This document shows positions 18,269 to 27,686 of a stretch of DNA of 47,036 nucleotides, one piece after another. Origin of the DNA: DATEDA01 sp963789885 (GTDB lineage: Bacteria; Pseudomonadota; Gammaproteobacteria; Burkholderiales; SG8-39); assembly GCA_963789885.1 (NCBI GenBank), contig CAWBNB010000007.1, forward strand, positions 1-47,036. The letters are read 5' to 3'. The notes under the pieces are model-generated. The model was given only the letters and a program-made list of their open reading frames with translations. It had not been told where the DNA came from and ran no database searches. The translations under genes were made by a program, and so were the position numbers. Every line of letters starts with the position of its first letter. Position 1 is the stretch's first letter.

Positions 18269-19503
18269 ATCCGGGCGAAGATCAGCGTGCCGTTGGTGCC
18301 ACCGAACCCGAACGAATTGGACAGCGCGGCACGGATCGGCATCTCGCGGGCCCGGAGCGGGACGTAGTCGAGGTCGCAGGCGGGGTCCGCGTTGACCAGG
18401 TTCGCCGTCGGCGGTGCGACCTGCCGGTTCACTGCCAGCGCCGAGAACACCGCCTCGATCCCGCCCGCCGCGCCGAGCAGGTGGCCGGTCATCGACTTCG
18501 TGGACGAGATCGCGAGTTTCCGCGCGTGATCGCCGAAGCAGCGCTTCACGGCCACCGTCTCGGCGATGTCCCCGAGCTGCGTGGAGGTCCCGTGTGCATT
18601 GATGTAGTCGACCTGGGAGGGGTTCAGCCGCGCGTTCCTCAGCGCGTTCGCCATGCATCGTGCGGCCCCCTCGCCGTCCTCGCACGGCGCGGTGATGTGG
18701 TGGGCGTCCGCGCTCATCCCGTAGCCCACGAGCTCGGCGTAGACGCGCGCCCCGCGCGCGCGCGCGTGCTCGTACTCCTCGAGCACGAGGATCCCGGCGC
18801 CCTCGCCGAGGACGAAGCCGTCGCGGTCCTTGTCCCACGGCCGGCTCGCGCCCGGCGGATCGTCGTTCCGGGTGGACAGGGCGCGCGGCGCGGTGAAGCC
18901 GCCGAGGCCGAGCGGGCTGATCGTGGCCTCGGCGCCGCCGGCGACGATCACGTCGGCATCGCCGTATTCGATCAGGCGGCCGGCCTCGCCGATGCAGTGA
19001 TTCGAGGTCGTGCAGGCGGTGACCATCGCGAGGTTCGGCCCCTTGAGCCCGTACATGATCGACAGCTGCCCGGCGATCATGTTGATGATGGTGCCGGGGA
19101 CGAAGAAGGGGGAGATCTTGCGCGGACCGCCCTTCAGGTAGTCGTTGTGCGTCGACTCGATCAGCGGCAGCCCGCCGATCCCCGAACCGATCACGCATCC
19201 GACCCGCTCGCGGTCGGTGCGATCGAGGTCGAGCCCGGAATCCCTCAGCGCCTGGATGCTCGCGGCGAGGCCGTAGTGGATGAAGGTGTCGTAGCGCCGC
19301 GCCTCCTTGGGCTGCAGGTAGGCACCGACATCGAAGCCCTTCACCTCGCCAGCGATCTGGCTCGGGAAGGCCGACGCGTCAAAGCGGGTGATGCGGGTGA
19401 TGCCGGATCTTGCGGCGACTATGTTCTGCCAGGCTTCGTCGACCGTATTGCCGACGGGGCAGATGATGCCGAGTCCGGTGGCGACGACGCGGCGGCAGGA
19501 CAA
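18265..19503 (-). CDS. fabF: 3-oxoacyl-[acyl-carrier-protein] synthase II
   Basis: 412 residues, the elongating condensing enzyme of type II fatty-acid synthesis. The thiolase fold shows the active-site cysteine in VTACTTSNH, the two histidines in INAHGTST and STKSMTGHLLGAAG, and the glycine-rich end SNSFGFGGTNG. It starts two bases after acpP and belongs to a complete plsX-fabH-fabD-fabG-acpP-fabF set. Confidence 0.97.
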   Translation of the reverse strand: MSCRRVVATGLGIICPVGNTVDEAWQNIVAARSGITRITRFDASAFPSQIAGEVKGFDVGAYLQPKEARRYDTFIHYGLAASIQALRDSGLDLDRTDRERVGCVIGSGIGGLPLIESTHNDYLKGGPRKISPFFVPGTIINMIAGQLSIMYGLKGPNLAMVTACTTSNHCIGEAGRLIEYGDADVIVAGGAEATISPLGLGGFTAPRALSTRNDDPPGASRPWDKDRDGFVLGEGAGILVLEEYEHARARGARVYAELVGYGMSADAHHITAPCEDGEGAARCMANALRNARLNPSQVDYINAHGTSTQLGDIAETVAVKRCFGDHARKLAISSTKSMTGHLLGAAGGIEAVFSALAVNRQVAPPTANLVNADPACDLDYVPLRAREMPIRAALSNSFGFGGTNGTLIFARI

Positions 19504-19504
19504 G

Positions 19505-19750
19505 CTACGCCTTCTTGGAGAGATGGCTCTTGATGTAGTCGACCGCCTGCTGCACGGTGGTGATCTTCTCGGCTTCCTCGTCGGGGATCTCGGTCTCGAA
19601 TTCCTCCTCGAGCGCCATCACGAGTTCGACCGTGTCGAGCGAATCCGCGCCCAGGTCGTCGACGAACGAGGACTCGTTCTTGATCTCCGCCTCGTTGACC
19701 CCGAGCTGCTCGGCGACGATCTTCTTGACGCGTGGTTCGACGTTGTCCAT
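19505..19750 (-). CDS. acpP: Acyl carrier protein
   Basis: 81 residues, strongly acidic. The phosphopantetheine serine sits in the canonical DDLGADSLDTVELVMALEE. It carries the growing acyl chain. It is followed immediately by fabF and preceded by a 113-base gap before fabG, which may hold its own strong promoter, as known for acpP elsewhere. Confidence 0.98.
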   Translation of the reverse strand: MDNVEPRVKKIVAEQLGVNEAEIKNESSFVDDLGADSLDTVELVMALEEEFETEIPDEEAEKITTVQQAVDYIKSHLSKKA

Positions 19751-19863
19751 GCGGACTCCTTCCCTTGATTCCAGTGTGTTTTGGGATTGCCGACCCGAGG
19801 CCAGCGATTTTATCAGACCGCCCGCGCGCCCACCGCGGCGCCGGTCCGGATTCGAATTCCGTT

Positions 19864-20610
19864 TCAGTTCATGTACATGCCGCCGTTGACGTGCAGCGTC
19901 GCGCCGGTGATGTAGCCCGCCGACGGCGAGGCGAGGAACAGCACCGCCGCGGCGACATCCTCCGGACGGCCGAGCCGTCCGAGCGGAATCGCCCCGAGCA
20001 GCTGCTCGCGCTGCGCGTCCGAGAGCGCGCGCGTCATGTCGGTGTCGATGAAGCCGGGCGCCACGCAGTTCACGGTGATGGCGCGGCTGCCGATCTCCCG
20101 GGCGAGCGATCGCGTCATGCCGGCGATTCCCGCCTTGGCCGCCGAGTAGTTGACCTGGCCCGCGTTGCCGCTCGCGCCCACCACCGAGGTGATGTTGATG
20201 ATCCGTCCGGCGCGCGCCTTCATCATGCCGCGCAGCACCGCGCGCGACAGCCGAAACACCGACTTGAGATCGGTGTCCAGCACGTCATCCCATTCCGCGT
20301 CCTTCATGCGGAGGAGGAGATTGTCCCGCGTGATGCCGGCGTTGTTGACGAGGATGCCGACCGCGCCGTATTCCTTCTCGATCGCGGCAATGCAAGCTTC
20401 GACCGCGGCGCCGTCGGTGACGTTCAGCAGCATCCCGCGGCCGGCGATTCCCGCCCCCGCAAGGTACTCGGTGACCGCGTTCGCGCCGGCTTCGGTCGTG
20501 GCGGTGCCGACGAGCTTCGCACCGGCGCCACCGAGGGCAGCCGCGATCGCCCGGCCGATCCCGCGCGTGGCGCCCGTCACGAGCGCGACCTGTCCGCCGA
20601 GCTCTGCCAC
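19864..20610 (-). CDS. fabG: 3-oxoacyl-[acyl-carrier-protein] reductase
   Basis: 248 residues, an NADPH-dependent short-chain dehydrogenase. The cofactor motif GATRGIGR, the NNAG motif, the catalytic Ser (ITSVVG) and the Tyr-x3-Lys pair (YSAAK) are all present. The GTG start overlaps the fabD stop by one base (TAGTG) behind a strong GGAGGGGG ribosome-binding site. Confidence 0.97.
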   Translation of the reverse strand: MAELGGQVALVTGATRGIGRAIAAALGGAGAKLVGTATTEAGANAVTEYLAGAGIAGRGMLLNVTDGAAVEACIAAIEKEYGAVGILVNNAGITRDNLLLRMKDAEWDDVLDTDLKSVFRLSRAVLRGMMKARAGRIINITSVVGASGNAGQVNYSAAKAGIAGMTRSLAREIGSRAITVNCVAPGFIDTDMTRALSDAQREQLLGAIPLGRLGRPEDVAAAVLFLASPSAGYITGATLHVNGGMYMN

Positions 20611-21545
20611 TATGCCCCCTCCAGCGCCGCGATCGTCTCTTCGAGCGCCGCCCGATCCGGGAGGGCCGCACCCTGCGCGCCGTCGGCGATGCGCTTCACC
20701 AAGGGGGCAAGCACCCTGCCGGGCCCGCATTCGACGATCTGGCTCACCCCCTGCCCGACCATGGCGCGGACGCACTCGACCCACCGGACCGGATGGTCCG
20801 CCTGACGGACGAGCGCATCCTTGATCCGCTCGGGCTCGGGGTAGATCTTCGCATCGACGTTGTTCACTACCGGCACCCGCGGCGCACGGATGGTGATCGC
20901 CTCGAGCGCCACCGCCAGCCGCGCGGCGGCGGGTGCGAGCAGCGACGAATGGAACGGCGCGCTCACCGGGAGCGTCACGGCACGCTTGGCGCCGCGCGCT
21001 TTCGCCGCGTCGATTGCCCGCTGCACGGCCGCGGCATGCCCCGCGATCACCACCTGCCCGGGCGCGTTGAAATTGACCGCCTCCACGACCTGTCCCTGCG
21101 CCGCTTCCGCGCACGCGCTCCTGACTGCGTCGTCATCCAGACCGAGCAGCGCCGCCATCGCGCCCTCGCCTAACGGCACGGCCTCCTGCATCGCCTGCGC
21201 GCGCAGCCGCACCAGCGGCAGCGCGTCCTCGAACGCGAGCGCGCCGGCCGCGACGAGCGCGGTGTACTCGCCGAGGCTGTGCCCGGCGACGACGGCCGGT
21301 TCCGGCCCGCCGAGCTCGCGCCACAACCGGTACACGGCGTAGCCGGCGGTGAGCATCACCGGCTGCGTGTTGACCGTGCGGTTCAGCTCCTCCGCGGGAC
21401 CTTCGTCGATCAGCTTGCCGATGTCCTGCTTCAGCACTTCCGAGGCGGTTGCGAGCACTGCGCGAACCTCCGGCGCATCGCCGTAGCCCGCCAGCATCCC
21501 GAGCGCCTGCGAGCCCTGACCCGGAAAGACCATTCCGAACTTCAT
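20610..21545 (-). CDS. fabD: Malonyl-CoA:ACP transacylase
   Basis: 311 residues. It loads malonyl groups onto ACP. The oxyanion and nucleophile motifs are FPGQGSQ and GHSLGEYTAL, and the catalytic histidine lies in VSAPFHSSLL. The ATG giving MKFGMVFPGQG is the family start. It ends in the fabG start. Confidence 0.97.
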   Translation of the reverse strand: MKFGMVFPGQGSQALGMLAGYGDAPEVRAVLATASEVLKQDIGKLIDEGPAEELNRTVNTQPVMLTAGYAVYRLWRELGGPEPAVVAGHSLGEYTALVAAGALAFEDALPLVRLRAQAMQEAVPLGEGAMAALLGLDDDAVRSACAEAAQGQVVEAVNFNAPGQVVIAGHAAAVQRAIDAAKARGAKRAVTLPVSAPFHSSLLAPAAARLAVALEAITIRAPRVPVVNNVDAKIYPEPERIKDALVRQADHPVRWVECVRAMVGQGVSQIVECGPGRVLAPLVKRIADGAQGAALPDRAALEETIAALEGA

Positions 21546-21555
21546 CGCCACTCCC

Positions 21556-22515
21556 TCAGAACTCGACCAGGGACGCGCCCCACGTGAACCCGCCGCCGAC
21601 ACCCTGGAGCATCACCTTGTCGCCGCGCTTGATCCGCCCGTCGCGCAGCGCCAGATCGAGCGCGAGCGGCACCGACGCGGCCGAGGTGTTACCGTGCCGA
21701 TCCACGGTCACGACGAGCTTCTCCGCCGGCAAGCCGAGCCGCTTCGCCGTCGCATCGAGGATCCGCACGTTCGCCTGGTGTGGAATCAGCCAATCGATGT
21801 CGGCGATCTGCATGCCGCAGCGCGCGACCGTCTCGCGCGCGACATCGTCGAGCACCCGCACCGCGAACTTGAATACCGCCGGCCCGTCCATCGTCACGAA
21901 CGGGCTGCCGACGATCTTCCCGCCGCAAACATTGCCCGGGACCGCAAGAATGCCGGCCTGGCTGCCGTCGGCATGGAGGACGCTCGCGTGCACGCCCGGA
22001 CGCTCGTCGGCGCGCAGTACGACCGCGCCGGCGCCATCGCCGAACAGCACGCACGTGGCCCGGTCGCTCCAGTCGAGGATCCGCGAGAACACCTCGGCGC
22101 CGATCACGAGCGCGTTGCGGGACTGTCCCGAACGCAGAAAGCTGTCGGCCACCGCCAGCGCGTAGACGAACCCGCTGCATACGGCCTGCACGTCGAACGC
22201 CGCACAGCCGCGCACGCCGAGCTTCGCCTGCAGCAGGCACGCGGTGCTGGGAAACACGTAGTCGGGCGTGGAGGTCGCGACGATGATGAGGTCGAGATCG
22301 CCGGCGGTCGTTCCGGCGGCGGCGAGCGCCGCACGCGCGGCCTCCAGCGCGAGATCGCTCGAGGTCTGCCGCTCGTCGGCGATGTGCCGCTGCCGGATCC
22401 CGGTGCGGGACACGATCCACTCGTCCGAGGTGTCGACCCGGGTCGCGAGCTCGTGATTGGTCACGATCCGCGGCGGCAGATAGCTGCCGGTGCCGACGAT
22501 CCGCGAGTACGTCAT
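21556..22515 (-). CDS. fabH: 3-oxoacyl-[acyl-carrier-protein] synthase III
   Basis: 319 residues, the initiating condensing enzyme, which joins acetyl-CoA to malonyl-ACP. The catalytic Cys is in VQAVCSGFVYAL, the His in PHQANVRI and the Asn in HGNTSAAS. Family N-terminus (RIVGTGSYLP) and C-terminus (LQGVGGGFTWGAS) are intact. It overlaps plsX by four bases and precedes fabD by ten. Confidence 0.97.
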   Translation of the reverse strand: MTYSRIVGTGSYLPPRIVTNHELATRVDTSDEWIVSRTGIRQRHIADERQTSSDLALEAARAALAAAGTTAGDLDLIIVATSTPDYVFPSTACLLQAKLGVRGCAAFDVQAVCSGFVYALAVADSFLRSGQSRNALVIGAEVFSRILDWSDRATCVLFGDGAGAVVLRADERPGVHASVLHADGSQAGILAVPGNVCGGKIVGSPFVTMDGPAVFKFAVRVLDDVARETVARCGMQIADIDWLIPHQANVRILDATAKRLGLPAEKLVVTVDRHGNTSAASVPLALDLALRDGRIKRGDKVMLQGVGGGFTWGASLVEF

Positions 22516-23549
22516 GACGCCGCTTCGGCAAGAGCGCCTGGCCCGGCGACTGCGAGCCGCTCGGTGATGCGCTCAAGGACGCCGCCGCGGACTTCCTCCG
22601 CTGCCCGTTCAATCGCTCGGCAGAACGCGAGCCGGTCGGCGGACCCGTGGCTCTTCACGACCACGCCCTTCAGGCCGAGCAGCGTCGCACCGTTGTAGCC
22701 GCGCGGGTCGACGCGGTGCCGGAATGCGGCGAGCGCCGGCCACGCGAGCAACGCCGCGAGCCGCCGGAACGGGTTACGGGTGAATTCCTCGCGCAGAAAC
22801 GTCCCCATCATCCGCGCCAGGCCCTCGGACGTCTTGAGGGCGACGTTCCCGACGAATCCGTCGCAGACGACCACGTCGACTTCGCCGCGGAAGATGCCGT
22901 CGCCTTCGACGTTGCCGGCGAAGTTCAGCTCGCTCGCGCGGAGCAGGTCGCCCGCCTGCTTCACGATCTGGTTGCCCTTGATCGCCTCGGCACCGATGTT
23001 GAGCAGGCCGACGCTCGGCCGCTCGCGGTGCTCGACGGCGGACACCAGGATCGCCCCCATCACGGCGAACTGCAGCAGGTGCTCGGGCTTGCAGTCCGGG
23101 CTCGCGCCGAGATCGAGCATGTACGTCTGCCCCTTCATCGTCGGCAGAACCGAGACGAGCGCCGGGCGATCGATCCCCGGCAGGGTCCGCAGCACGAAGT
23201 GCGCGGTCGCCATCAGCGCCCCGGTGTTGCCCGCACTCACCGCCGCCTGCGCTTCGCCGCTCTTCACGAGATCGATCGCGACGCGCATCGACGAGTCCTT
23301 CTTCCGCTTGACCGCCGTCGCCGGCGACTCGTCCATGGCCACGACCTGAGCGGCATGGCGCACCCGGACCTGTGCCGAATGCGCAGCGCCACGGCGCCGC
23401 AGCTCCGCATCGATCGCGTCACGCAAGCCGACCAGGATCACGTGCGCGCCAGGGCTCGACTCGAGGAAACGCAACGCCCCCGGCACGGTTACGGCCGGGC
23501 CGTGGTCGCCGCCCATGCAATCGATCGCCAGGGTAACGTCGTTCGCCAC
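22512..23549 (-). CDS. plsX: Phosphate acyltransferase PlsX
   Basis: 345 residues. PlsX makes acyl-phosphate from acyl-ACP for phospholipid synthesis, so it links the fab genes to membrane building. Family marks: AIDCMGGDHGP at the start, SAGNTGALMA, LDLGASPDCKPEHL and VVCDGFVGNVALK. The GTG start (VANDVTLAIDCMGGD) is the family N-terminus; a much longer upstream frame is rejected. rpmF-plsX-fabH is conserved. Confidence 0.96.
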   Translation of the reverse strand: MANDVTLAIDCMGGDHGPAVTVPGALRFLESSPGAHVILVGLRDAIDAELRRRGAAHSAQVRVRHAAQVVAMDESPATAVKRKKDSSMRVAIDLVKSGEAQAAVSAGNTGALMATAHFVLRTLPGIDRPALVSVLPTMKGQTYMLDLGASPDCKPEHLLQFAVMGAILVSAVEHRERPSVGLLNIGAEAIKGNQIVKQAGDLLRASELNFAGNVEGDGIFRGEVDVVVCDGFVGNVALKTSEGLARMMGTFLREEFTRNPFRRLAALLAWPALAAFRHRVDPRGYNGATLLGLKGVVVKSHGSADRLAFCRAIERAAEEVRGGVLERITERLAVAGPGALAEAAS

Positions 23550-23634
23550 GATCGACCGGCCCCGCGTGGACACCGGGCAGCTCGGCCGCCTCCTCCCTTT
23601 CGCGCGCCGCATCCGCACCGGCGCCGGAACAGCC

Positions 23635-23820
23635 CTACTCGTTCTCGCTCTTGGTCTTGACGACCTTCTTGCCGCGGTAGAAGCCGCTCGGGCTGACGTG
23701 ATGCCGCAGATGGACCTCGCCGGTCGAAGGCTCGACGGCGAGCGGCGGATTCGTGAGTGCGTCGTGCGCGCGGTGCATCCCGCGCTTCGACGCCGACTTC
23801 TTGTTCTGCTGGACGGCCAT
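23635..23820 (-). CDS. rpmF: Ribosomal protein bL32
   Basis: 61 residues. The bL32 N-terminus MAVQQNKKSASKRGMHRAHD is typical, followed by LRHHVSPSGFYRGKKVV. Large-subunit protein near the peptidyl-transferase region. It sits between yceD and plsX, an order well known in bacteria, with a ten-base gap after yceD. No zinc-binding cysteine pair is present, the usual C-minus form. Confidence 0.97.
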   Translation of the reverse strand: MAVQQNKKSASKRGMHRAHDALTNPPLAVEPSTGEVHLRHHVSPSGFYRGKKVVKTKSENE

Positions 23821-23830
23821 GCTGGCTCCT

Positions 23831-24346
23831 TCAAGTGTTCGATTCCCGGTCCGGGCCCCGGGGACCCGCACCGCTCTCCTGCAACCCGGCGAGCGCCGCG
23901 AATGGCGACCGCTTGTCTCCCGCGTGGCGTGCAACCGCGGTCTCGCAACTCGCGTGCATCGGGACCATCGGCAGGGCGAGGATCGCTTCGTCTTCGACCA
24001 GCGCCGCGACGTCCATCGACCTCGATGCGAGCACGCGATCGCGCTCATCCTCGGCCGCGTCGATTTCCGCCTCCGAATCGGCGAGCTCGAGCACGCTCGT
24101 CACTGCCAGCGGCAACTCCAGCGCGCCGAGACACCGCTGACAGGCAAGCCGCATTTCCCCGCTCACTTCGACCGTGAGCGCCGCGCGCCCGTCCGCATCC
24201 TCGCCGCCGCGCACCGCGTACTGCAGCGTCGCCGCCTCGCAACCCATCTGCGCGAGACGCGGCAGATCCCTGATCGCGAGTACGCCGGTGACGACCTCGC
24301 GCGCCTTCGCAAACCGCGGGCCGTCGATCGTCCCGGCGCGAGACAT
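23831..24346 (-). CDS. yceD: YceD family (DUF177) protein
   Basis: 171 residues. YceD proteins precede rpmF in most proteobacteria and are linked to 23S rRNA accumulation. The family's central metal-type motif is here as RLACQRCLG, followed by the acidic segment SEAEIDAAEDERDR. It is the first gene of the long minus-strand series; the 86-base gap to maf should hold divergent promoters. Confidence 0.9.
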   Translation of the reverse strand: MSRAGTIDGPRFAKAREVVTGVLAIRDLPRLAQMGCEAATLQYAVRGGEDADGRAALTVEVSGEMRLACQRCLGALELPLAVTSVLELADSEAEIDAAEDERDRVLASRSMDVAALVEDEAILALPMVPMHASCETAVARHAGDKRSPFAALAGLQESGAGPRGPDRESNT

Positions 24347-24432
24347 AGGGCGCGAATGATAGTATTTTTCGCCACTACCGTCAAAGAAATCAGGGAGCTA
24401 GCTCGCCTTTCCGGCGCGCGCGACTCGCGGCG

Positions 24433-25027
24433 ATGACCGTTCCCCGTCTGATCCTCGCATCGACCTCGCCGTACCGGCGCGAACTGCTCGGGCGCCTCCG
24501 CCTGCCGTTCGAGGCGATCAGCCCCGGCGTGGACGAGACCCCGCGCGCCGGCGAGATGCCGGCTGCACTCGCGGTGCGTCTCGCCGAGGAGAAGGCGCAC
24601 GCGGTCGCCGTCCGCCACCCCGACGCAATCGTGATCGGCGGCGATCAGGTCGCCGTGCTCGACGGCCGCGCGCTCTCGAAGCCGGAGACGCACGAGAACG
24701 CGGTCGCCCAGCTGCGCGCGATGCGCGGGCGGTGCGTCACCTTTCTGACGGCGGTTGCGGTCGAGCGCAACGCGAGCAGCGAGAAGCGCGCCCGCCTCGT
24801 GCCCTGCGAGGTCCAGTTCCGTGCGTTCTCCGACGACGTGATCGAAGCCGTATCTCCGCGCGGACCGGCCTTACGACTGCGCCGGCAGCGCGAAGATCGA
24901 CAGCCTCGGCATCGCGCTGGTCGAGCGGCTCGACGGCGACGATCCGACGGCGCTCGTCGGCCTGCCGCTGATCGCGCTCGTCACGATGCTCGGCGAACTC
25001 GGCCTGGACGTGTTGCGGCCAGCGTGA
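24433..25027 (+). pseudogene. maf: Maf family nucleotide pyrophosphatase, frameshifted
   Basis: The N-terminus is a normal Maf/YceF protein (ILASTSPYRRELL, SPGVDETPRAGE, IGGDQVAV), a nucleoside triphosphate pyrophosphatase. Around 24848-24850 (gaagccgtat) one extra base shifts the frame. In the shifted frame the C-terminus reads as a normal Maf: YLRADRPYDCAGSAKIDSLG onward to GLDVLRPA and a TGA at 25025-25027. Without the extra base the gene is 197 codons. Unrepaired, the original frame runs out of family character and into the next gene. It is either a real mutation or an assembly error. Confidence 0.88.
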
Positions 25028-25731
25028 GCGCCGGCACGCTCTATCTCGTCCCCACGCCGCTTGCCGAAGGTGCGGCGGACGCGTCCGTCCCGGCGCCGGT
25101 CCGCAATCGCATCCGCGAGATCGATCATTTCCTGGTCGAGGAGCCAAAAAGCGCGCGCGCGTTTCTGAAGGCGCTCGAACACCCGCGCCCGCTCGCATCG
25201 CTCGGGATCGAGCGGCTGCCCGAGAAGGCGAGCGATGCACGCCTGGACGGTCTGCTCGCGCCCCTGCTTGCCGGCGGCGACGCCGCGCTCCTCTCGGAAG
25301 CCGGCGCGCCCGCGGTGGCCGATCCCGGTGCGACGCTGATACGGCGGGCGCACCGCCTCGGGATCCGCGTCGTGCCGCTCGTCGGTCCGTCCGCGATCCT
25401 CATGGCGCTGATGGCGTCGGGGCTGGAGGGACAGCGGTTCGCATTCCACGGCTATCTGCCGGTCGAGGAGGCCGCGCTCGCGAACCGCCTCAGAGCGCTC
25501 GAGGCGGACTCGCGCCGCGAGCGCCGCACCGAGATCTTCATCGAAACGCCCTACCGGAACGACCGTCTGCTGCGCCTGATCGCCGCGACCTGCGCCCCGG
25601 CCACCCTCCTGTCGGTCGCTGTCGACCTGACGGCGCCGACCGAAACGATCGACACGCAGTCGATCGCGGTGTGGCGGAGCAAGCCGAGGGCGATCGGCAA
25701 GCGTCCCGCGGTGTTCCTGCTGCAGGCTTAG
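25024..25731 (+). CDS. RsmI-like SAM-dependent methyltransferase
   Basis: 235 residues of the tetrapyrrole-methylase fold, related to 16S rRNA methyltransferase RsmI. Seen: GTLYLVPTPL at the start, the LVEEPKSARAFLKA segment, the SAM-site stretch ALLSEAGAPAVADPG, LVGPSAILMALMASGL and the ETPYRNDRLL motif. The variant seen here is the shorter paralogue often found next to maf; its RNA or other substrate is not known to me. The GTG start shares GTGA with the restored maf stop, supporting both the maf frameshift call and translational coupling. Confidence 0.88.
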   Translation: MSAGTLYLVPTPLAEGAADASVPAPVRNRIREIDHFLVEEPKSARAFLKALEHPRPLASLGIERLPEKASDARLDGLLAPLLAGGDAALLSEAGAPAVADPGATLIRRAHRLGIRVVPLVGPSAILMALMASGLEGQRFAFHGYLPVEEAALANRLRALEADSRRERRTEIFIETPYRNDRLLRLIAATCAPATLLSVAVDLTAPTETIDTQSIAVWRSKPRAIGKRPAVFLLQA

Positions 25732-26693
25732 CGCAGGCCGGGAGAGCCGCTGCCAACGCCGAGCGCAGCGGCAACCCCCGCGCCGAAACGCTTGGCAAAG
25801 CGCTCCGCGATGTTTTCCTTCTGCGTATAGTCGACGATCTGCTCGGCCTTGACCACCTCGCGCGCGACGTAGTCGAGGCTGCCCAGGCCGTCGGTCAGCC
25901 CGAGCTCGATCGACTTCGACCCGGTCCAGATCAGCCCGCTGAAGAGCTCCGGCGATTCCTTCAGGCGCGCACCGCGCCCCTTGCGGACGACGTCGATGAA
26001 CTGCTGGTGGATCTCGCCGAGCAGGGCCTTCGCGTACTCGACCTGGTGCGGCTCTAACGGCGAGAACGGATCGAGGAATGCCTTGTTCTCGCCGGCGGTG
26101 AACACCCGCCGTTCGACCCCGACCTTGTGCATTGCGTCCACGAAGCCGAAATTGTCCATCAGCACGCCGATCGAACCGACGAGGCTCGCCTTGTCGACGT
26201 AGATCTTGTCCGTGGCGGAGGCGATGTAGTACCCGCCGGAGGCGCAGATGTCCTCGACCACCGCGTACATCGGAATGTCCGGGTGCAACCCGCGGAGGCG
26301 CCGGATCTCGTCGTAGATGATGCCCGCCTGTACCGGGCTGCCGCCGGGGGAGTTGATCCGCAGGACCACCCCTTGCGTCTTCTTGTCCTTGAACGCGCCC
26401 TGCAGCGCGGCGGTCACGTTGTCCGCGCTCGCGTTGCCCTTCGCGTCGATGACGCCGGCGACCTCGATGAGCGCGGTGTGCTTCTCGCTCAGCCGCTCGG
26501 TCCGGCCCCAGTCGAAGAGCATGACGATGAGGAAGGTGAGATACGCGAAGCCGAGCAGCTTGAAGAAGATGCCCCAGCGCCGCCCGCGCCGCTGTTCCTT
26601 CAGCGCCTCGAGCGCGAGCTTCTCGATCACGCCGCGCTCCCAGTTGGTCTCGCCCGTGTTGCCCGTGTTGCCTGTGTTGCCGGTATCAGCCAT
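25728..26693 (-). CDS. sppA: Signal peptide peptidase SppA-type S49 peptidase
   Basis: 321 residues, the short single-domain type. One transmembrane helix lies at about residues 44-61 (LLGFAYLTFLIVMLFDW), followed by the protease domain. The catalytic serine is in EDICASGGYYIAS and the lysine in YVDKASLVGSIGV. It digests leftover signal peptides in the membrane. The N-terminus carries a GNT tripeptide repeat (residues 5-13). It overlaps the Rieske stop by eight bases, and its stop overlaps the convergent methyltransferase by four. Confidence 0.93.
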   Translation of the reverse strand: MADTGNTGNTGNTGETNWERGVIEKLALEALKEQRRGRRWGIFFKLLGFAYLTFLIVMLFDWGRTERLSEKHTALIEVAGVIDAKGNASADNVTAALQGAFKDKKTQGVVLRINSPGGSPVQAGIIYDEIRRLRGLHPDIPMYAVVEDICASGGYYIASATDKIYVDKASLVGSIGVLMDNFGFVDAMHKVGVERRVFTAGENKAFLDPFSPLEPHQVEYAKALLGEIHQQFIDVVRKGRGARLKESPELFSGLIWTGSKSIELGLTDGLGSLDYVAREVVKAEQIVDYTQKENIAERFAKRFGAGVAAALGVGSGSPGLR

Positions 26694-27051
26694 GGCTCCG
26701 GACCTGCTCTTTCAATACCACTTCACCGTCGATCTCTTCCACCGGGATCGGGATCAACCCGCCGCCGCGACACGGCCCGCCCAGGCATCCGCCGGTCGTC
26801 GGGTCGTACAGCGCCCCGTGCGTCGAGCATAGCAAAACGATGCCATCGGCATCGAAAAACCGCCCCGCCTGCCAGTCGAGCTCGACCCCGACGTGGGCGC
26901 AGCGGTTGACGTAGGCATATACCCGGCCTTCATAGCGGATCGCGAACGCCGGTGCGGTCTCGCGGCCACGTTGCAACTCGAAGCGCACGCCCTCGCCGCC
27001 GTCCGCAAGCGCGGCGCTGGCGCACACGATCACGCGTTCGCTGCCAGCCAT
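26686..27051 (-). CDS. Rieske [2Fe-2S] domain protein
   Basis: 121 residues. The cluster ligands CAH (in RCAHVGVELDW) and CSTH (in LLCSTHGALYDP) form a complete Rieske site. Small stand-alone Rieske proteins of this kind, next to sppA and a HAD phosphatase in betaproteobacteria, resemble oxygenase ferredoxins; the partner is unknown. The ATG overlaps the end of the phosphatase gene by 22 bases. Confidence 0.88.
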   Translation of the reverse strand: MAGSERVIVCASAALADGGEGVRFELQRGRETAPAFAIRYEGRVYAYVNRCAHVGVELDWQAGRFFDADGIVLLCSTHGALYDPTTGGCLGGPCRGGGLIPIPVEEIDGEVVLKEQVRSHG

Positions 27052-27686
27052 CGGGCCAGTTCCGCAGTCGAATGCACGAGCTCGAGCGGCGCGAGCCCGG
27101 CGAGCGTGGCGGCCTCGTGCGCGCCATAGCTCACGCCTACGGCGGCGACGCCCGCGTGCGCCGCCATCTGCAGGTCGTGCGACGTGTCGCCGACCATCAG
27201 CGCACGCTCCGGCTGGACGGCGAGCATCGCCATCAGCTCGTGCAGCATGTCCGGCGCGGGCTTGGGCGCGCACTGGTCGGCGCAGCGGGTCGCATCGAAC
27301 AGGTCCGCGAGCCCGGTGTGCCCCAGCGCGCGCACGAGGCCCGCATGGCTCTTGCCGGTGGCAATCGCGAGCTGGTGCCCGTTGTCGCGCAGGGCCTCCA
27401 GCATCTCCCGCGTGCCCGGAAAGAGCGGGAGACTCGCATCCCGGGCGAGGAAATGGTGGCGATAGCGCTCGGCCACCCGGGGGTACTCCGACGGCGCCAG
27501 CCCGGGCACGACGTGCGCGAGCGAGTCGGCGAGGCCGAGGCCGATCACGTGGCGCGCGCGCGCCTCCTCAGGCACCGGCAGGCCGAGATCCCGGCACGCC
27601 GCCTGGATGCACGTGGCGATCGCTCCGGCCGAGTCGATGAGGGTCCCGTCCCAGTCGAAGACGAGCAGGTCAAATCGCTTCGGCAT
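27030..27686 (-). CDS. HAD-family phosphatase, Gph (phosphoglycolate phosphatase)-like
   Basis: 218 residues. HAD motifs: nucleophile FDWDGTLIDS, Thr/Ser motif in IATGKSHAGL, Lys in CAPKPAPDML, and the acidic pair in MVGDTSHDLQ. It should dephosphorylate a small phosphate ester such as phosphoglycolate, but substrate is not fixed by sequence. It overlaps the rluC end by 17 bases and the Rieske start by 22, the tight packing of an operon. Confidence 0.9.
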   Translation of the reverse strand: MPKRFDLLVFDWDGTLIDSAGAIATCIQAACRDLGLPVPEEARARHVIGLGLADSLAHVVPGLAPSEYPRVAERYRHHFLARDASLPLFPGTREMLEALRDNGHQLAIATGKSHAGLVRALGHTGLADLFDATRCADQCAPKPAPDMLHELMAMLAVQPERALMVGDTSHDLQMAAHAGVAAVGVSYGAHEAATLAGLAPLELVHSTAELARWLAANA

